In this document: piece by piece, positions 54,832 to 63,726 of the stretch
How positions within the stretch are numbered: position 1 is the first letter of the stretch
Layout of the letters: every line of letters begins with the position of its first letter
Assembly (NCBI GenBank): GCA_028288485.1
Contig: JAQBNO010000148.1
Span: 17,597-81,596, forward strand
Reading direction: 5' to 3'
Source of the DNA: Segetibacter sp.
Lineage (GTDB): Bacteria; Bacteroidota; Bacteroidia; Chitinophagales; Chitinophagaceae
DNA length: 64,000 bases
The notes under the pieces: generated by a model
What the model saw: only the letters and a program-made list of their open reading frames with translations
Told to the model about the DNA's origin: nothing
The model's database searches: none
Made by a program: the position numbers and the translations under genes

Positions 54832-56745
54832 ATGATAAAATATTTTACGCTTTTTTTTACCTTCTTTTATTCCGTTGTTTGTCTGGCCAATGATAGCACC
54901 GGCGGTTGGAGCATAACCATTTTGCCTTCATCAGTTCGTATTGATCCTTCAAACAACCGAATTTACGATCAAGCTTATACTGGCAGAAATGAAAGCGAAA
55001 ATTCATTGCTGCAAAAGAACTGGGTATATAACGGTAAAGTGGCATCTTTAAAAGGAGCGAGGGGCGAATATGTTTCTTTCCAGTTAGTGCTCACAAATGA
55101 AACGGAAAAACCGTTAAAGGGAATTGATGTTTCGATGAAGCCGTTCCGAAATAACAGTGCCCGGATTAGTATACTTCCGGAACTTTTTTTAGAATGGGCG
55201 GTTGAAGTAAAAACGGGCAGTACCGGTTATCCGAAAGCCTCGTTAGGGGCAGGATGGTATCCCGATGCATTGATCCCCTTTAAATACATACAGCAAGGTA
55301 ACCAGTCGCTGAACGTGAACGCCTGGGTGTACCCTTTGCAACTTCCCGATTTTAACAACCGTATCGATCACCAGAAATCGCAGATCTTCTGGGTTGATCA
55401 ATACATTCCTTTTGAAAAAACAGCAGCTAAAAGTGGCTTATATACTACCGGTATTTCCATCACTATCGATGGAGTTACCAAATCGATACCGGTTGAATTG
55501 AACGTGTGGGACTTCGCGATTCCAAACGAAAATTTATTAAAAGGCAGCCTGCAGCACGAGGGTTTTGTAAGCGGCATGAATGAAAAACAGGAATTGGAGA
55601 TTTTCCAGTTAATGAAGAGAAACAGGGTAGGTATAATGGATCCTACCTATAAGCCGGAGATGAAACAAACGGGAAAGACAGTGTCCATCAACTGGAAGAA
55701 ATTTGATGATCGACTGAAAAAATATTTAACGGGTGAAGCATTTACGAAAACTTATGGTTACGAATATGGCCCTGGTTATGGTACTCCGGTAGAAACCTTT
55801 TTACTGCCCTTCGACGTGTATGGCAAACATGATACGAGGGGATGGCCTGATATAGGAAAACCTGCTGTTGAGAGAAACCCCGAAAATAGAGCCGTTTATG
55901 TAAATGTTATCCGCAGTGTAAGAAATCACCTGAAGCCGCTTGTAAATCCAAAAACCACGGATGTTACCGTATACTTAAACGGCCTCGACGAATCCTATTT
56001 CCCCGAGGCATGGGACCGGATGGCTTATTATGGAAACCTATTTAAAAAGGAGTATCCCGAGGCCGGATTTAGGGTGGATGGCGCTTATACTGATACTGCA
56101 ATGCAGGTAATTGAAAACGCCATCAGCTCCTGGGCTGTACACACTATAGAGTTTGATGAAAACAGGTTTAATAAATATGGTAGAATGGGCATCAAACAGT
56201 GGCTGTATGGCCCTATGGTCTATGAAAGCAAAATAAACAGTTGGGTGGGGAGCTCAACATTTACAGATCTTCCTTTGGTAAATGACCGTGCTATTAGCTG
56301 GAGCGCGTGGAAGTATAAAGCTCACTCCTGGATCAGCTGGGGCATAGGGGCCGGATGGAAGGCCGGATGGTACGATTCGGAAACCTGGAAAAGCGCGAAT
56401 GACGGAGGAAATGCGGAAGGTTACGACGAAAAGAAGATGAATGGAAATGGAATGCTGTTATACAGTCCCGGTATTATTCCAAATGTTAAAGGTGCTTGCC
56501 CATCAATCAGGTTAAAGACAATGCGCAATGGGGTGCAGGAGTATGAGTATATGAAAATGCTGGCCGCTATCGATAAAAATGAAAAGCACGTAAGTAGTAT
56601 TGTAAACGACGTGATCAATAAACCTTTTGGCAACAACGCGGTGGGGAACTTAAATATATGGAGCTACGATCCGCAAAAGTGGGACGAAAGCAGGATTAAA
56701 TTGGGCGAGCTTATAAATGAGTCGGCAAAAAAACATAGTCGATAA
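54832..56745 (+). CDS. DUF4091 / GH123-like glycoside hydrolase
   Basis: A 637-residue exported protein with a signal peptide (residues 1-19, ending CLAND). An N-terminal beta domain (ARGEYVSFQLVLTNETEKPL) is followed by the barrel region from about residue 235. The Asp386-Glu387 pair in YLNGLDESYFPEAW lies where GH123 enzymes carry their catalytic Asp-Glu dyad for substrate-assisted hydrolysis. Later blocks GIKQWLYGPMVYES, INSWVGSSTFTDLPLV and RLKTMRNGVQEYEYMKML are typical of the DUF4091 family. GH123 members cleave beta-linked N-acetylgalactosamine. The AgaS/PfkB/aldolase genes downstream fit that sugar. Activity is unproven, since DUF4091 contains many uncharacterised members. Confidence 0.82.
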   Translation: MIKYFTLFFTFFYSVVCLANDSTGGWSITILPSSVRIDPSNNRIYDQAYTGRNESENSLLQKNWVYNGKVASLKGARGEYVSFQLVLTNETEKPLKGIDVSMKPFRNNSARISILPELFLEWAVEVKTGSTGYPKASLGAGWYPDALIPFKYIQQGNQSLNVNAWVYPLQLPDFNNRIDHQKSQIFWVDQYIPFEKTAAKSGLYTTGISITIDGVTKSIPVELNVWDFAIPNENLLKGSLQHEGFVSGMNEKQELEIFQLMKRNRVGIMDPTYKPEMKQTGKTVSINWKKFDDRLKKYLTGEAFTKTYGYEYGPGYGTPVETFLLPFDVYGKHDTRGWPDIGKPAVERNPENRAVYVNVIRSVRNHLKPLVNPKTTDVTVYLNGLDESYFPEAWDRMAYYGNLFKKEYPEAGFRVDGAYTDTAMQVIENAISSWAVHTIEFDENRFNKYGRMGIKQWLYGPMVYESKINSWVGSSTFTDLPLVNDRAISWSAWKYKAHSWISWGIGAGWKAGWYDSETWKSANDGGNAEGYDEKKMNGNGMLLYSPGIIPNVKGACPSIRLKTMRNGVQEYEYMKMLAAIDKNEKHVSSIVNDVINKPFGNNAVGNLNIWSYDPQKWDESRIKLGELINESAKKHSR

Positions 56746-56927
56746 TTCTTGTCGTTAATGCTGGTTTTCCGAGAAACTCACTTGCTGTTTTACCTTACCT
56801 CCTGTTATTCAATCCCGGTAAAAGACACGAGACAGACGGTAAAAAATGGGAACAATAACAATCGCTGAATAATCGACCATTCAACCGGATTTGAAGAATT
56901 TAAATTTCAAGGATAATTTTTTATTTG

Positions 56928-58898
56928 ATGACCGAAGAGTTGGACATAAAAAAGCGACCACTTAAAATCGAAGACTTACAGGATGTCTCCATGTTAAGCG
57001 GAGCCTCTATATCTGCAGATGGTAAGTTGCTTGCTTATGTAACTACTAAAGTTGCTATAGAAGAAAATGGTCATAAAGATTTTATTTCGATTGTAGACGT
57101 ACATACAAACAAGCAGATGTTTGTTTGGGAAGGATCGTCTCCTCAATGGTCGCCTGTATCAAATGAAATTGCCTACGTGGCAGGCTACAGGGGCGTAAGT
57201 TATATCTGGATCTATTTTTTGAACGACGACGTTAAAAAGCCGCTGGCACCCATTTATGAATCACATTATTTCATGGGACACCTGGTATTGAAAAACTTTA
57301 CGTGGTCGCCAAACGGTTTACACATTGGTTACGTGAGTGCTGAAGCAGCTTCAAACGAAGAACCAGGAGATAGTCAGGTAAAAGTAATTGACAGATTATT
57401 ATACAAGACAAAAGGAGGCCGCGGCAGACCTTTCGTAACAGACGATTTACTTTCACATGTTTGGGTAGTGCGGGTCAATGGTGGCGAACCTCAAATGGTT
57501 ACACCGGGCGTGTATAACGAGCATTCAATCTGTTGGTCGCCCGACAGTAATAAAATATCTTTCGTTAGTAACCGTTCAGCAGATCCCGACAATAACCAGT
57601 TACATGATTTGTGGAGTATCGATTTGCTTTCAGGGAATATTACCAGGCATACCGAAAATTTCGGTACCGTTTACCAGCCCTCCTGGTCGCCAGACGGACG
57701 TAGTATTGCTTTCCTGGCAACGATTGGTAAAGTAGCTACCAACGACAGTCCTGCCGAAGATGCCCAGCTTTATATCGTAACGTTAGGTGATGCATCGGTC
57801 CTTTGTTTAACACACTCATTCGACAGAAGAATCGAACAAATAAGCTGGCATCCTAAAGCAGATGTAATATATTTTACAGCAGGCAATGAAGGCACTACAG
57901 CAATTTATAGGGTTGCCGTTAATGCTGACCATGTAGAACATGTTGAGGGTAAAGATTGTCGCATACTTGAGTATTCAATAAACAAGGCGGGTGATACGAT
58001 CTGCTTCATTAGTACAGATACAACTCATCTCGGCGAAATATTTCTGCACGGTCTGAGTTCGAATACCAGCCGCCAGATCAGTAATAACAGTAATCTTCTT
58101 TTACAACGCTGCCAGTTACAGAAAGCAGAGCCTTTTTGGTTTAGGAGCTTCGACCAACAAAACATCCAGGGCTGGATAATTAAGCCTGCAGAGTTTAATC
58201 CAGGTGAAAAGTATCCAATGGTGCTCGTTATTCACGGGGGACCGCATAACATGTTTGGCTATGAGTTTGAAGATCGAATGCAGGTATTATCCGGAAAGGG
58301 TTACGGTGTTTTATTTATTAATCCCCGTGGCAGCAGCGGGTATGGACAAGCCTTTTCAAGTGGGTGTGTTCAAAACTGGGGCGGGGGCGACTATAAAGAT
58401 TTAATGGCAGGCGTAAACGCAGCTGAAGACGAATACAGCTGGATAGATGTCAATCGTTTAGGTGTCACAGGCCAGAGTTATGGCGGTTATATGACGAATT
58501 GGATCATCACCCAAACCGATCATTTTAAAGCTGCAGTGGTAGACGGCGGCATCAGTAACCTTGTAAGTTTTGCCGGCACGTCGTTGTATCATTCACTAAT
58601 AGAGTCGGAGTTTAATGGGAGTGCTTACGATAATTTTCCCCTGCTTTGGCAATGGTCGCCGTTACGAAATGTAAAAAACGTTATCACACCTACTTTGATT
58701 TTACATGGTGCGCTTGATAATGAAGTTCCTCTATCGCAGGCCGAAGAAATGTTTATAGCATTGAAAAAACAGGGCGTTAAAACACAGTTTGTTCAGTACT
58801 TGGTTGAAGGGCATGGATGGCGTCCCGATCTTAAACCATTGAACCGGTTCGACCTGCTAACACGAATGGTGGAATGGTTCGATAAATATCTGGTTTAA
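56928..58898 (+). CDS. S9 family prolyl-oligopeptidase-type peptidase
   Basis: A 656-residue protein. I use the ATG at 56928; the in-frame TTG three bases earlier adds one residue only. There is no signal peptide, so it is cytoplasmic. The first 390 residues form a beta-propeller with WSP and SPDGRSIAFLA-type blade ends. The C-terminal alpha/beta hydrolase domain carries the catalytic triad: Ser517 in GVTGQSYGGYMTN, Asp597 in LHGALDNEVPLSQ and His629 in VEGHGWRPD. It resembles acylaminoacyl or dipeptidyl peptidases. Its position inside a glycan locus suggests that peptides, for example from glycoprotein, are degraded along with the sugar. Confidence 0.9.
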   Translation: MTEELDIKKRPLKIEDLQDVSMLSGASISADGKLLAYVTTKVAIEENGHKDFISIVDVHTNKQMFVWEGSSPQWSPVSNEIAYVAGYRGVSYIWIYFLNDDVKKPLAPIYESHYFMGHLVLKNFTWSPNGLHIGYVSAEAASNEEPGDSQVKVIDRLLYKTKGGRGRPFVTDDLLSHVWVVRVNGGEPQMVTPGVYNEHSICWSPDSNKISFVSNRSADPDNNQLHDLWSIDLLSGNITRHTENFGTVYQPSWSPDGRSIAFLATIGKVATNDSPAEDAQLYIVTLGDASVLCLTHSFDRRIEQISWHPKADVIYFTAGNEGTTAIYRVAVNADHVEHVEGKDCRILEYSINKAGDTICFISTDTTHLGEIFLHGLSSNTSRQISNNSNLLLQRCQLQKAEPFWFRSFDQQNIQGWIIKPAEFNPGEKYPMVLVIHGGPHNMFGYEFEDRMQVLSGKGYGVLFINPRGSSGYGQAFSSGCVQNWGGGDYKDLMAGVNAAEDEYSWIDVNRLGVTGQSYGGYMTNWIITQTDHFKAAVVDGGISNLVSFAGTSLYHSLIESEFNGSAYDNFPLLWQWSPLRNVKNVITPTLILHGALDNEVPLSQAEEMFIALKKQGVKTQFVQYLVEGHGWRPDLKPLNRFDLLTRMVEWFDKYLV

Positions 58899-58949
58899 TG
58901 ATAGATGCGGTAATATTTTTTGTTGCCCAACTCTACTCCTTTAATGAGT

Positions 58950-58973
58950 CATCGTTGCGTCGCACTCTTGTAC
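58950..58973 (+). repeat. Dispersed 24-bp intergenic element, GCGTCGC subtype
   Basis: catcgttgcgtcgcactctt then gtac. It is the best example of this subtype in the window and sits in the 156-bp gap after the peptidase gene. Confidence 0.85.
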
Positions 58974-59054
58974 AGGCAATCTGAAATCGGCAGGGAACAC
59001 TTAGCGCGTATAAGTTTAAAAGCATAATAGGTAGAATTATTTTAAGAAAGTGAT

Positions 59055-59993
59055 ATGCAAAAAACAAGAACCTGGATCGGATTCGTTATCATACATGTAG
59101 TATTCATGGGCGCATGGGGGGCACTTATAGAGCTTCCCGAAAAGAATGGATTTCCTGCTACCCTGGGTTATGTTGTGTGGGCGCTTACCATGATACCTGC
59201 TACCATCGTTGCCCTCGTTATCAACAAGTGGAAACTGGATCATGACAAGCGGTCGATAATCTATGGATGTTTGGCCGGTTTCCTGGGAGCTATAGGGCAG
59301 CTAGTGCTATTCTTTACGTTGAAGATTGCACCAGCCTATATCGTATTTCCCATCTTGTCGTTAACACCGGTTGTTACAATTCTTCTTGCTGTATTGTTCT
59401 TGAAAGAATCTACAGCATTAACGGGTTGGCTGGGCATCGGTATAGCTGTTTTGTCTATATTTCTCTTATCCTATATTCCGTCAGGTAGTTCACGCACCTC
59501 AGGCTATTTATGGATCGTGTTTACGATTATACCCCTGGTTGTCTGGGGCGCACAAGGTTTCGTTATGCGCTTTGCCAATGAGAAGATGAAAGCGGAAAGT
59601 ATCTTCTTTTACATGGCGGTCAGCTCGGTGGCGCTTATACCGGTAGCCTTATGGATGACTGATTTTTCAAAACCTATTAATTATGGATGGAACGGACCGT
59701 ACCTGGCAGCAGGGATACAGATATTAAATGCGTTCGGAGCCCTTTGTCTGGTATATGCTTTTCGATATGGAAAAGCCATCATTATCGCTCCCATGACAAC
59801 GGCTTTATCGCCGGTGCTAACCGTTGCCCTTTCCTTAATTATTTATGCTGTTAAGCCCCATCCGCTAATTGTAGCAGGAACAGTACTGGCTATTTTATCC
59901 GCTTTATTAATGGGCAACGCTGACTCTAAAATGGAACAGAAAAGTAATAGTAAGGTAACCAGTCCTGCTATGATTAATGAATTAGAATCGTAA
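59055..59993 (+). CDS. DMT/EamA-family membrane transporter
   Basis: A 312-residue protein with about ten hydrophobic helices arranged in two repeats: helices begin at WIGFVIIHVVFMGAWGALIE and LIYAVKPHPLIVAGTVLAIL marks the end. AYIVFPILSLTPVVTILLAV and GKAIIIAPMTTALSPVLTVA are the equivalent segments of the two halves. A polar tail follows the last helix. The family moves sugars, amino acids or nucleotide sugars. It is five bases from the AgaS gene in one operon, so it likely imports the amino sugar or sugar that the enzymes process, in place of a phosphotransferase system. If so, the sugar must be phosphorylated by a kinase in the cytoplasm. Confidence 0.85.
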   Translation: MQKTRTWIGFVIIHVVFMGAWGALIELPEKNGFPATLGYVVWALTMIPATIVALVINKWKLDHDKRSIIYGCLAGFLGAIGQLVLFFTLKIAPAYIVFPILSLTPVVTILLAVLFLKESTALTGWLGIGIAVLSIFLLSYIPSGSSRTSGYLWIVFTIIPLVVWGAQGFVMRFANEKMKAESIFFYMAVSSVALIPVALWMTDFSKPINYGWNGPYLAAGIQILNAFGALCLVYAFRYGKAIIIAPMTTALSPVLTVALSLIIYAVKPHPLIVAGTVLAILSALLMGNADSKMEQKSNSKVTSPAMINELES

Positions 59994-59998
59994 GAATT

Positions 59999-61195
59999 AT
60001 GCAATATCTACAATACAGACAAGAAGAAATTGAGGAAAAAGGGGGACTGCATACAGCGCTTGAAATTGAAGGGCAGCCGGTTCTTTGGCAGGAAGTGTAC
60101 GATTTGATCCAGTCACAAAGGAAGTACATTCAAAAGTTCATGTTACCCTTGCTTGCACATACCGACCTGAGAATCATTTTAACTGGTGCCGGTTCTTCCG
60201 CTTTTATTGGAGAAGCAGCACAGGGGATTGTCCAGGCAAATACAAAAAGGATAACCCAGGCCATCGCTACTACCGACCTGATTACACATCCGCAATTACA
60301 TTTTTTAAGAGAAATGCCCACATTGCTGGTGTCGTTCGGAAGATCGGGTAATAGCCCGGAAAGCGTGGCAGCTGTACAATTGGCCAACGAATGCTGCAAT
60401 ACTGTTTTTCACTTGATTATTACCTGTAATCGGGACGGTCAATTGATGCAAAACGATTTTCCAAATACTTATCACCTGGTATTGCCCGAAAAAGCTAACG
60501 ATAAAAGCCTGGCGATGACAGGAAGCTTTACGGCTATGCTCTTGTCGGTTATTCTGGTATCAAAAATTGACGTACTCGAATCGTTTCTACCGGCATTGCA
60601 GGTTTTAATAAGTGAAGCCAAAGAGTTGATTGGAGGACATTTGCCAAGGATAAAAGCCATAGCAGAGCAACCTTATGAAAGAGTTATTTTTTTAGGTTCC
60701 GGCCCGTTATTAGGTGTTGCAAGAGAATGTCATTTGAAACTGCAGGAATTAACAGATGGAAAGGTCATTTGCAAACATGATTCATTTCTGGGTTTCCGCC
60801 ACGGACCGAGAGCAGTTTTAAACGAAGGGTCACTAATCGTGTATTTATTCTCACGCGATGAACATGTGCTTTTATACGAACGCGATCTGTGTTTATCCAT
60901 AGATGCTGATGCACGCAATATTCCAACAATCAGTTGCAACCAGTATATAGAGAATCTAAGAAATTCAGTGCTCGCCCTCACATTTTCCACCAATGCCAAC
61001 TCATTAAATGAGCTTGCATTTATCAACGCAACGTTGGTTGGGCAATTGCTGGGATTTTTCCATTCGATCTATCTTGGATTACAGCCTGATAACCCTTCAA
61101 TTTCCGGGTCTATTAGCCGCGTTGTTCAGGGAGTTACCATTTATCACGATTCCTTTGCTGTGAACCACCAACCCGGCTCTGACAACTTATACTGA
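59999..61195 (+). CDS. agaS: AgaS-like SIS-domain sugar-phosphate isomerase/deaminase
   Basis: A 398-residue protein with two SIS domains. Domain 1 (about residues 35-195) has ILTGAGSSAFIGEAA and the phosphate-binding VSFGRSGNSPESVAAV. Domain 2 (about 205-390) has IFLGSGPLLGVARECHLKLQ and GFRHGPRAVLNEGSLIVYLF. The length and wording match AgaS. AgaS proteins convert galactosamine-6-phosphate to tagatose-6-phosphate with release of ammonia. The two genes that follow supply the next two steps of that pathway, which supports the assignment. GlmS-type isomerase domains are a less likely alternative because there is no glutaminase domain. Confidence 0.88.
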   Translation: MQYLQYRQEEIEEKGGLHTALEIEGQPVLWQEVYDLIQSQRKYIQKFMLPLLAHTDLRIILTGAGSSAFIGEAAQGIVQANTKRITQAIATTDLITHPQLHFLREMPTLLVSFGRSGNSPESVAAVQLANECCNTVFHLIITCNRDGQLMQNDFPNTYHLVLPEKANDKSLAMTGSFTAMLLSVILVSKIDVLESFLPALQVLISEAKELIGGHLPRIKAIAEQPYERVIFLGSGPLLGVARECHLKLQELTDGKVICKHDSFLGFRHGPRAVLNEGSLIVYLFSRDEHVLLYERDLCLSIDADARNIPTISCNQYIENLRNSVLALTFSTNANSLNELAFINATLVGQLLGFFHSIYLGLQPDNPSISGSISRVVQGVTIYHDSFAVNHQPGSDNLY

Positions 61196-61224
61196 GTGTT
61201 TTTAAAAAACTAATTGGAGATTTT

Positions 61225-62166
61225 ATGGGGAAAGATGTACTGGTAATAGGTGAACTGAACGTAGATATTTTACTGAATAAGATAAATGGATTTCCGGTAA
61301 TAGGGCAGGAGATCGTAGCCGACGGAATGATTTTTACCCTCGGTAGTTCTTCCGCCATCTTTGCTGCTAACCTTGCTTCTTTAGGCACAACGACCTCTTT
61401 TTGCGGAGTTGTAGGTAAGGACATCTTTGGAAAATATATTCTCACAGAACTGGATAATAAAAAGGTCGATACCCGTTTAATTGTCGAGGAACCGAAGTAT
61501 CAAACCGGGCTTACAATCATCCTGAATTACGAACAGGACCGCGCCAATGTAACCCACTGCGGGGCCATGGAACATTTCAAATTAAGCGACATACCCACAG
61601 AACGCTTTTCTCAATATAAACATCTACACCTTTCGTCTTTTTTCCTGCAGAAAGGCCTGCAAAAAGATATAGTCCAGTTGTTTAAAACAGCTCGTGAAAA
61701 AGGTTTGACAACCTCTCTTGATATACAATGGGACCCGGCCAATGAATGGCAGTTTCCCTATAAGCTCTGCCTCCCTTACGTGGATTTTTTCTTACCAAAT
61801 GAAGCAGAGATCCTCGCGTTAACCGACACTGATCAATTGTCAAATGCTTTTGACGTGCTCGACGATTGTAGTAATACAATCGTGGTAAAAAGAGGGGTCA
61901 ACGGAGCATTGGCTTATAACAAGGGAACTTATACAGAATCGGTGCCATATCTCCACTCTCAGTTTGTAGATGCGATAGGCGCGGGGGATAGTTTTAATGC
62001 CGGTTTTATCAGCAGCTTCCTGCAAGGGAAGTCGTTACAGGATAGCCTTATGTTTGGTAATCTCTCAGGCGCAATTAACACAACCGCACCGGGGGGAACA
62101 GCCGCCTTTTCTGATCTCTCTTCTTTTGTTAAAAAAGCAAGAACAATCTTCAACATAGAACTCTAA
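61225..62166 (+). CDS. PfkB-family carbohydrate kinase (candidate tagatose-6-phosphate kinase)
   Basis: A 313-residue ribokinase-fold kinase. It starts MGKDVLVIGELNVDILL, shows the first PfkB signature in FTLGSSSAIFAANLASLG near residue 35, and the second in VDAIGAGDSFNAGFISSF with the catalytic Asp255 of the GAGD turn. It is cytoplasmic. It lies 29 bases after AgaS and 4 bases before the aldolase, so by context it should phosphorylate tagatose-6-phosphate to the 1,6-bisphosphate. PfkB kinases vary widely, so a fructose, adenosine or sugar-acid kinase cannot be excluded by sequence alone. Confidence 0.85.
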   Translation: MGKDVLVIGELNVDILLNKINGFPVIGQEIVADGMIFTLGSSSAIFAANLASLGTTTSFCGVVGKDIFGKYILTELDNKKVDTRLIVEEPKYQTGLTIILNYEQDRANVTHCGAMEHFKLSDIPTERFSQYKHLHLSSFFLQKGLQKDIVQLFKTAREKGLTTSLDIQWDPANEWQFPYKLCLPYVDFFLPNEAEILALTDTDQLSNAFDVLDDCSNTIVVKRGVNGALAYNKGTYTESVPYLHSQFVDAIGAGDSFNAGFISSFLQGKSLQDSLMFGNLSGAINTTAPGGTAAFSDLSSFVKKARTIFNIEL

Positions 62167-62170
62167 GAAT

Positions 62171-62992
62171 ATGATTTTAAAGCAAAAGATGCGGTTGCTG
62201 ACCGAACAAAAGAAGGGATTATTGGCTACCAACTTTTATAATTTAGAAACACTGCACGGGGTACTTAAAGCAGCCAGCGAACTGAAGCAGCCTTTGATTT
62301 TACAACTAACCAGCAGTTCAATAACCTATATGGGATTGAACACGGCAGTTAACTCGGCAAAAACGGGATTGAAAGAATATGGTGTTGAAGGTTGGCTGCA
62401 CCTGGATCACGGCCATTCTGTAGAGCTTGCACAGGCTTGCCTGGACGCAGGGTTCGATTCGGTCATGATAGACGGAAGCGAACTGCCCTTAGAGGAAAAT
62501 ATTAGGATCACCAAAGAAGTGGTTAAAAGGGCTTCAGCCTATAATGCAAACGTAGAAGCAGAGCTGGGATACGTAGCCAAACTTGGACAGTCGCATGCTG
62601 TACATGGATTTACACAGGCGGCAGAAGCGGTGACCTTTGTTGAAGAGACAGGAGTAGATGCGCTGGCCATAGCAATTGGTACGGCTCATGGCTTTTACAA
62701 AGAAGAGCCGAAACTGCAATTTGATTTACTGGCAGATATTCATTCACGTATCAATTCTATACTTGTGTTACATGGTGGATCGGGAGTGTCTGCAGCACAA
62801 TTACAGCAGGCAATTTCGTTGGGAATATGTAAAGTAAACCTGGCTACAGAAATAAAAAGCATCTTTATGAAAACGCTTCAGTTAGTTCTGCGTAACAGTG
62901 AAGAAATAGATCTGAGAAAGGTTTTCCCTAAAGCGACCAATAGCGTTACCGAACTGGTTAAAGAAAAATTAAGGATAGTGCAGAACAATTAA
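62171..62992 (+). CDS. Class II aldolase, GatY/KbaY type (tagatose-1,6-bisphosphate aldolase)
   Basis: A 273-residue zinc-dependent aldolase. The active-site segment VEGWLHLDHGHSVELAQA holds Asp79 and the metal ligand His80. FDSVMIDGSELPLEENI follows. The second and third metal ligands are expected in AIAIGTAHGFYKEEP and LVLHGGSGVSAAQLQQ. These are the hallmarks of the GatY/KbaY/FbaA group. It would split tagatose-1,6-bisphosphate into dihydroxyacetone phosphate and glyceraldehyde-3-phosphate, completing the route begun by AgaS and the kinase. A fructose-bisphosphate specificity is the main alternative. It is the last gene of the four-gene operon. Confidence 0.88.
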   Translation: MILKQKMRLLTEQKKGLLATNFYNLETLHGVLKAASELKQPLILQLTSSSITYMGLNTAVNSAKTGLKEYGVEGWLHLDHGHSVELAQACLDAGFDSVMIDGSELPLEENIRITKEVVKRASAYNANVEAELGYVAKLGQSHAVHGFTQAAEAVTFVEETGVDALAIAIGTAHGFYKEEPKLQFDLLADIHSRINSILVLHGGSGVSAAQLQQAISLGICKVNLATEIKSIFMKTLQLVLRNSEEIDLRKVFPKATNSVTELVKEKLRIVQNN

Positions 62993-63062
62993 TATGGCGA
63001 GAACCGACAGACCACTGAAGCAGCGGTAGCCACAACAAATGAACGTGCCGTTTTTTGCTGCA

Positions 63063-63084
63063 GTACAAGAGTGCGACGCAAGGA
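63063..63084 (-). repeat. Dispersed intergenic element, GCGTCGC subtype (inverted)
   Basis: gtacaagagtgcgacgcaag then ga, the reverse complement of the 58950 copy. The two lie in converging orientation on either side of the DMT-AgaS-PfkB-aldolase operon. Confidence 0.85.
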
Positions 63085-63158
63085 TCTATCATAGTAGCAA
63101 TATTACCGGTACATAAAAAATTTTTTTCCCTGTTTTATCCCTTTACTAGTACATCATA

Positions 63159-63713
63159 TTGAAAGAGACATTTACGATAACGATATATACTGAAAATACG
63201 ATCGGCTTGCTTATTCGAATTACCGGCATGTTTGCCCGCCGCCGTATACAGCTTGAAAGCCTGAACGTTGCCGCCTCCGAAGTGGAAGGCATACACCGTT
63301 TCACCATGGTGATTAATGAAACCCAGGAGGAGACGAGGAAGCTGATGCTGCAGATAGATAAACAAGTGGATGTCTTCAAGACATATTTTCATACGAATGA
63401 AGAAATTGTGTGGCAGGAGCAGGTGTTATGTAAAGTGGTGGGTAACGGTTCAAATGAAGTAATAGAGACGGCTTTAAACACGTATGGTGCCCGGCGTATT
63501 AATACAGGTAAGGAGTACACGGTATATGAAGTAACCGGTTCTGCAGAAACAACCGATGCCGTTATAAAAGCGCTGGAACCTTTGGGTATAACAGAGGTGG
63601 TAAGAAGTGCAAGAATTGCTGTTATTAAAACACAAAATGCGATTCATCAAAAGTTAAAGCAAATTGAACCAAAAAACAACTTTGTGGCAAGTGTTGAAAA
63701 CAAGGTTGCATGA
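63159..63713 (+). CDS. ilvN: IlvN-like acetolactate synthase regulatory subunit, isolated
   Basis: A 184-residue protein with two ACT-type halves: TITIYTENTIGLLIRITGMF and ESLNVAASEVEGIHRFTMVI at residues 5-55, then VLCKVVGNGSNEVIETAL and YEVTGSAETTDAVIKALEPL. It matches the small regulatory subunit of acetolactate synthase, which gives valine feedback to IlvB. No ATG exists between the upstream in-frame stop at 63147 and the conserved N-terminus, so the start appears to be TTG at 63159. No ilvB, ilvC or ilvD is nearby. It is followed after 13 bases by a Gfo/Idh gene. It could be a paralogue with a different partner. Confidence 0.85.
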   Translation: MKETFTITIYTENTIGLLIRITGMFARRRIQLESLNVAASEVEGIHRFTMVINETQEETRKLMLQIDKQVDVFKTYFHTNEEIVWQEQVLCKVVGNGSNEVIETALNTYGARRINTGKEYTVYEVTGSAETTDAVIKALEPLGITEVVRSARIAVIKTQNAIHQKLKQIEPKNNFVASVENKVA

Positions 63714-63726
63714 CAAAAATTTAACG

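Noticed and set aside
62993..63158. Possible upstream ATG for the IlvN-like gene
   Set aside because: An in-frame stop at 63147-63149 separates any upstream ATG from the conserved N-terminus.
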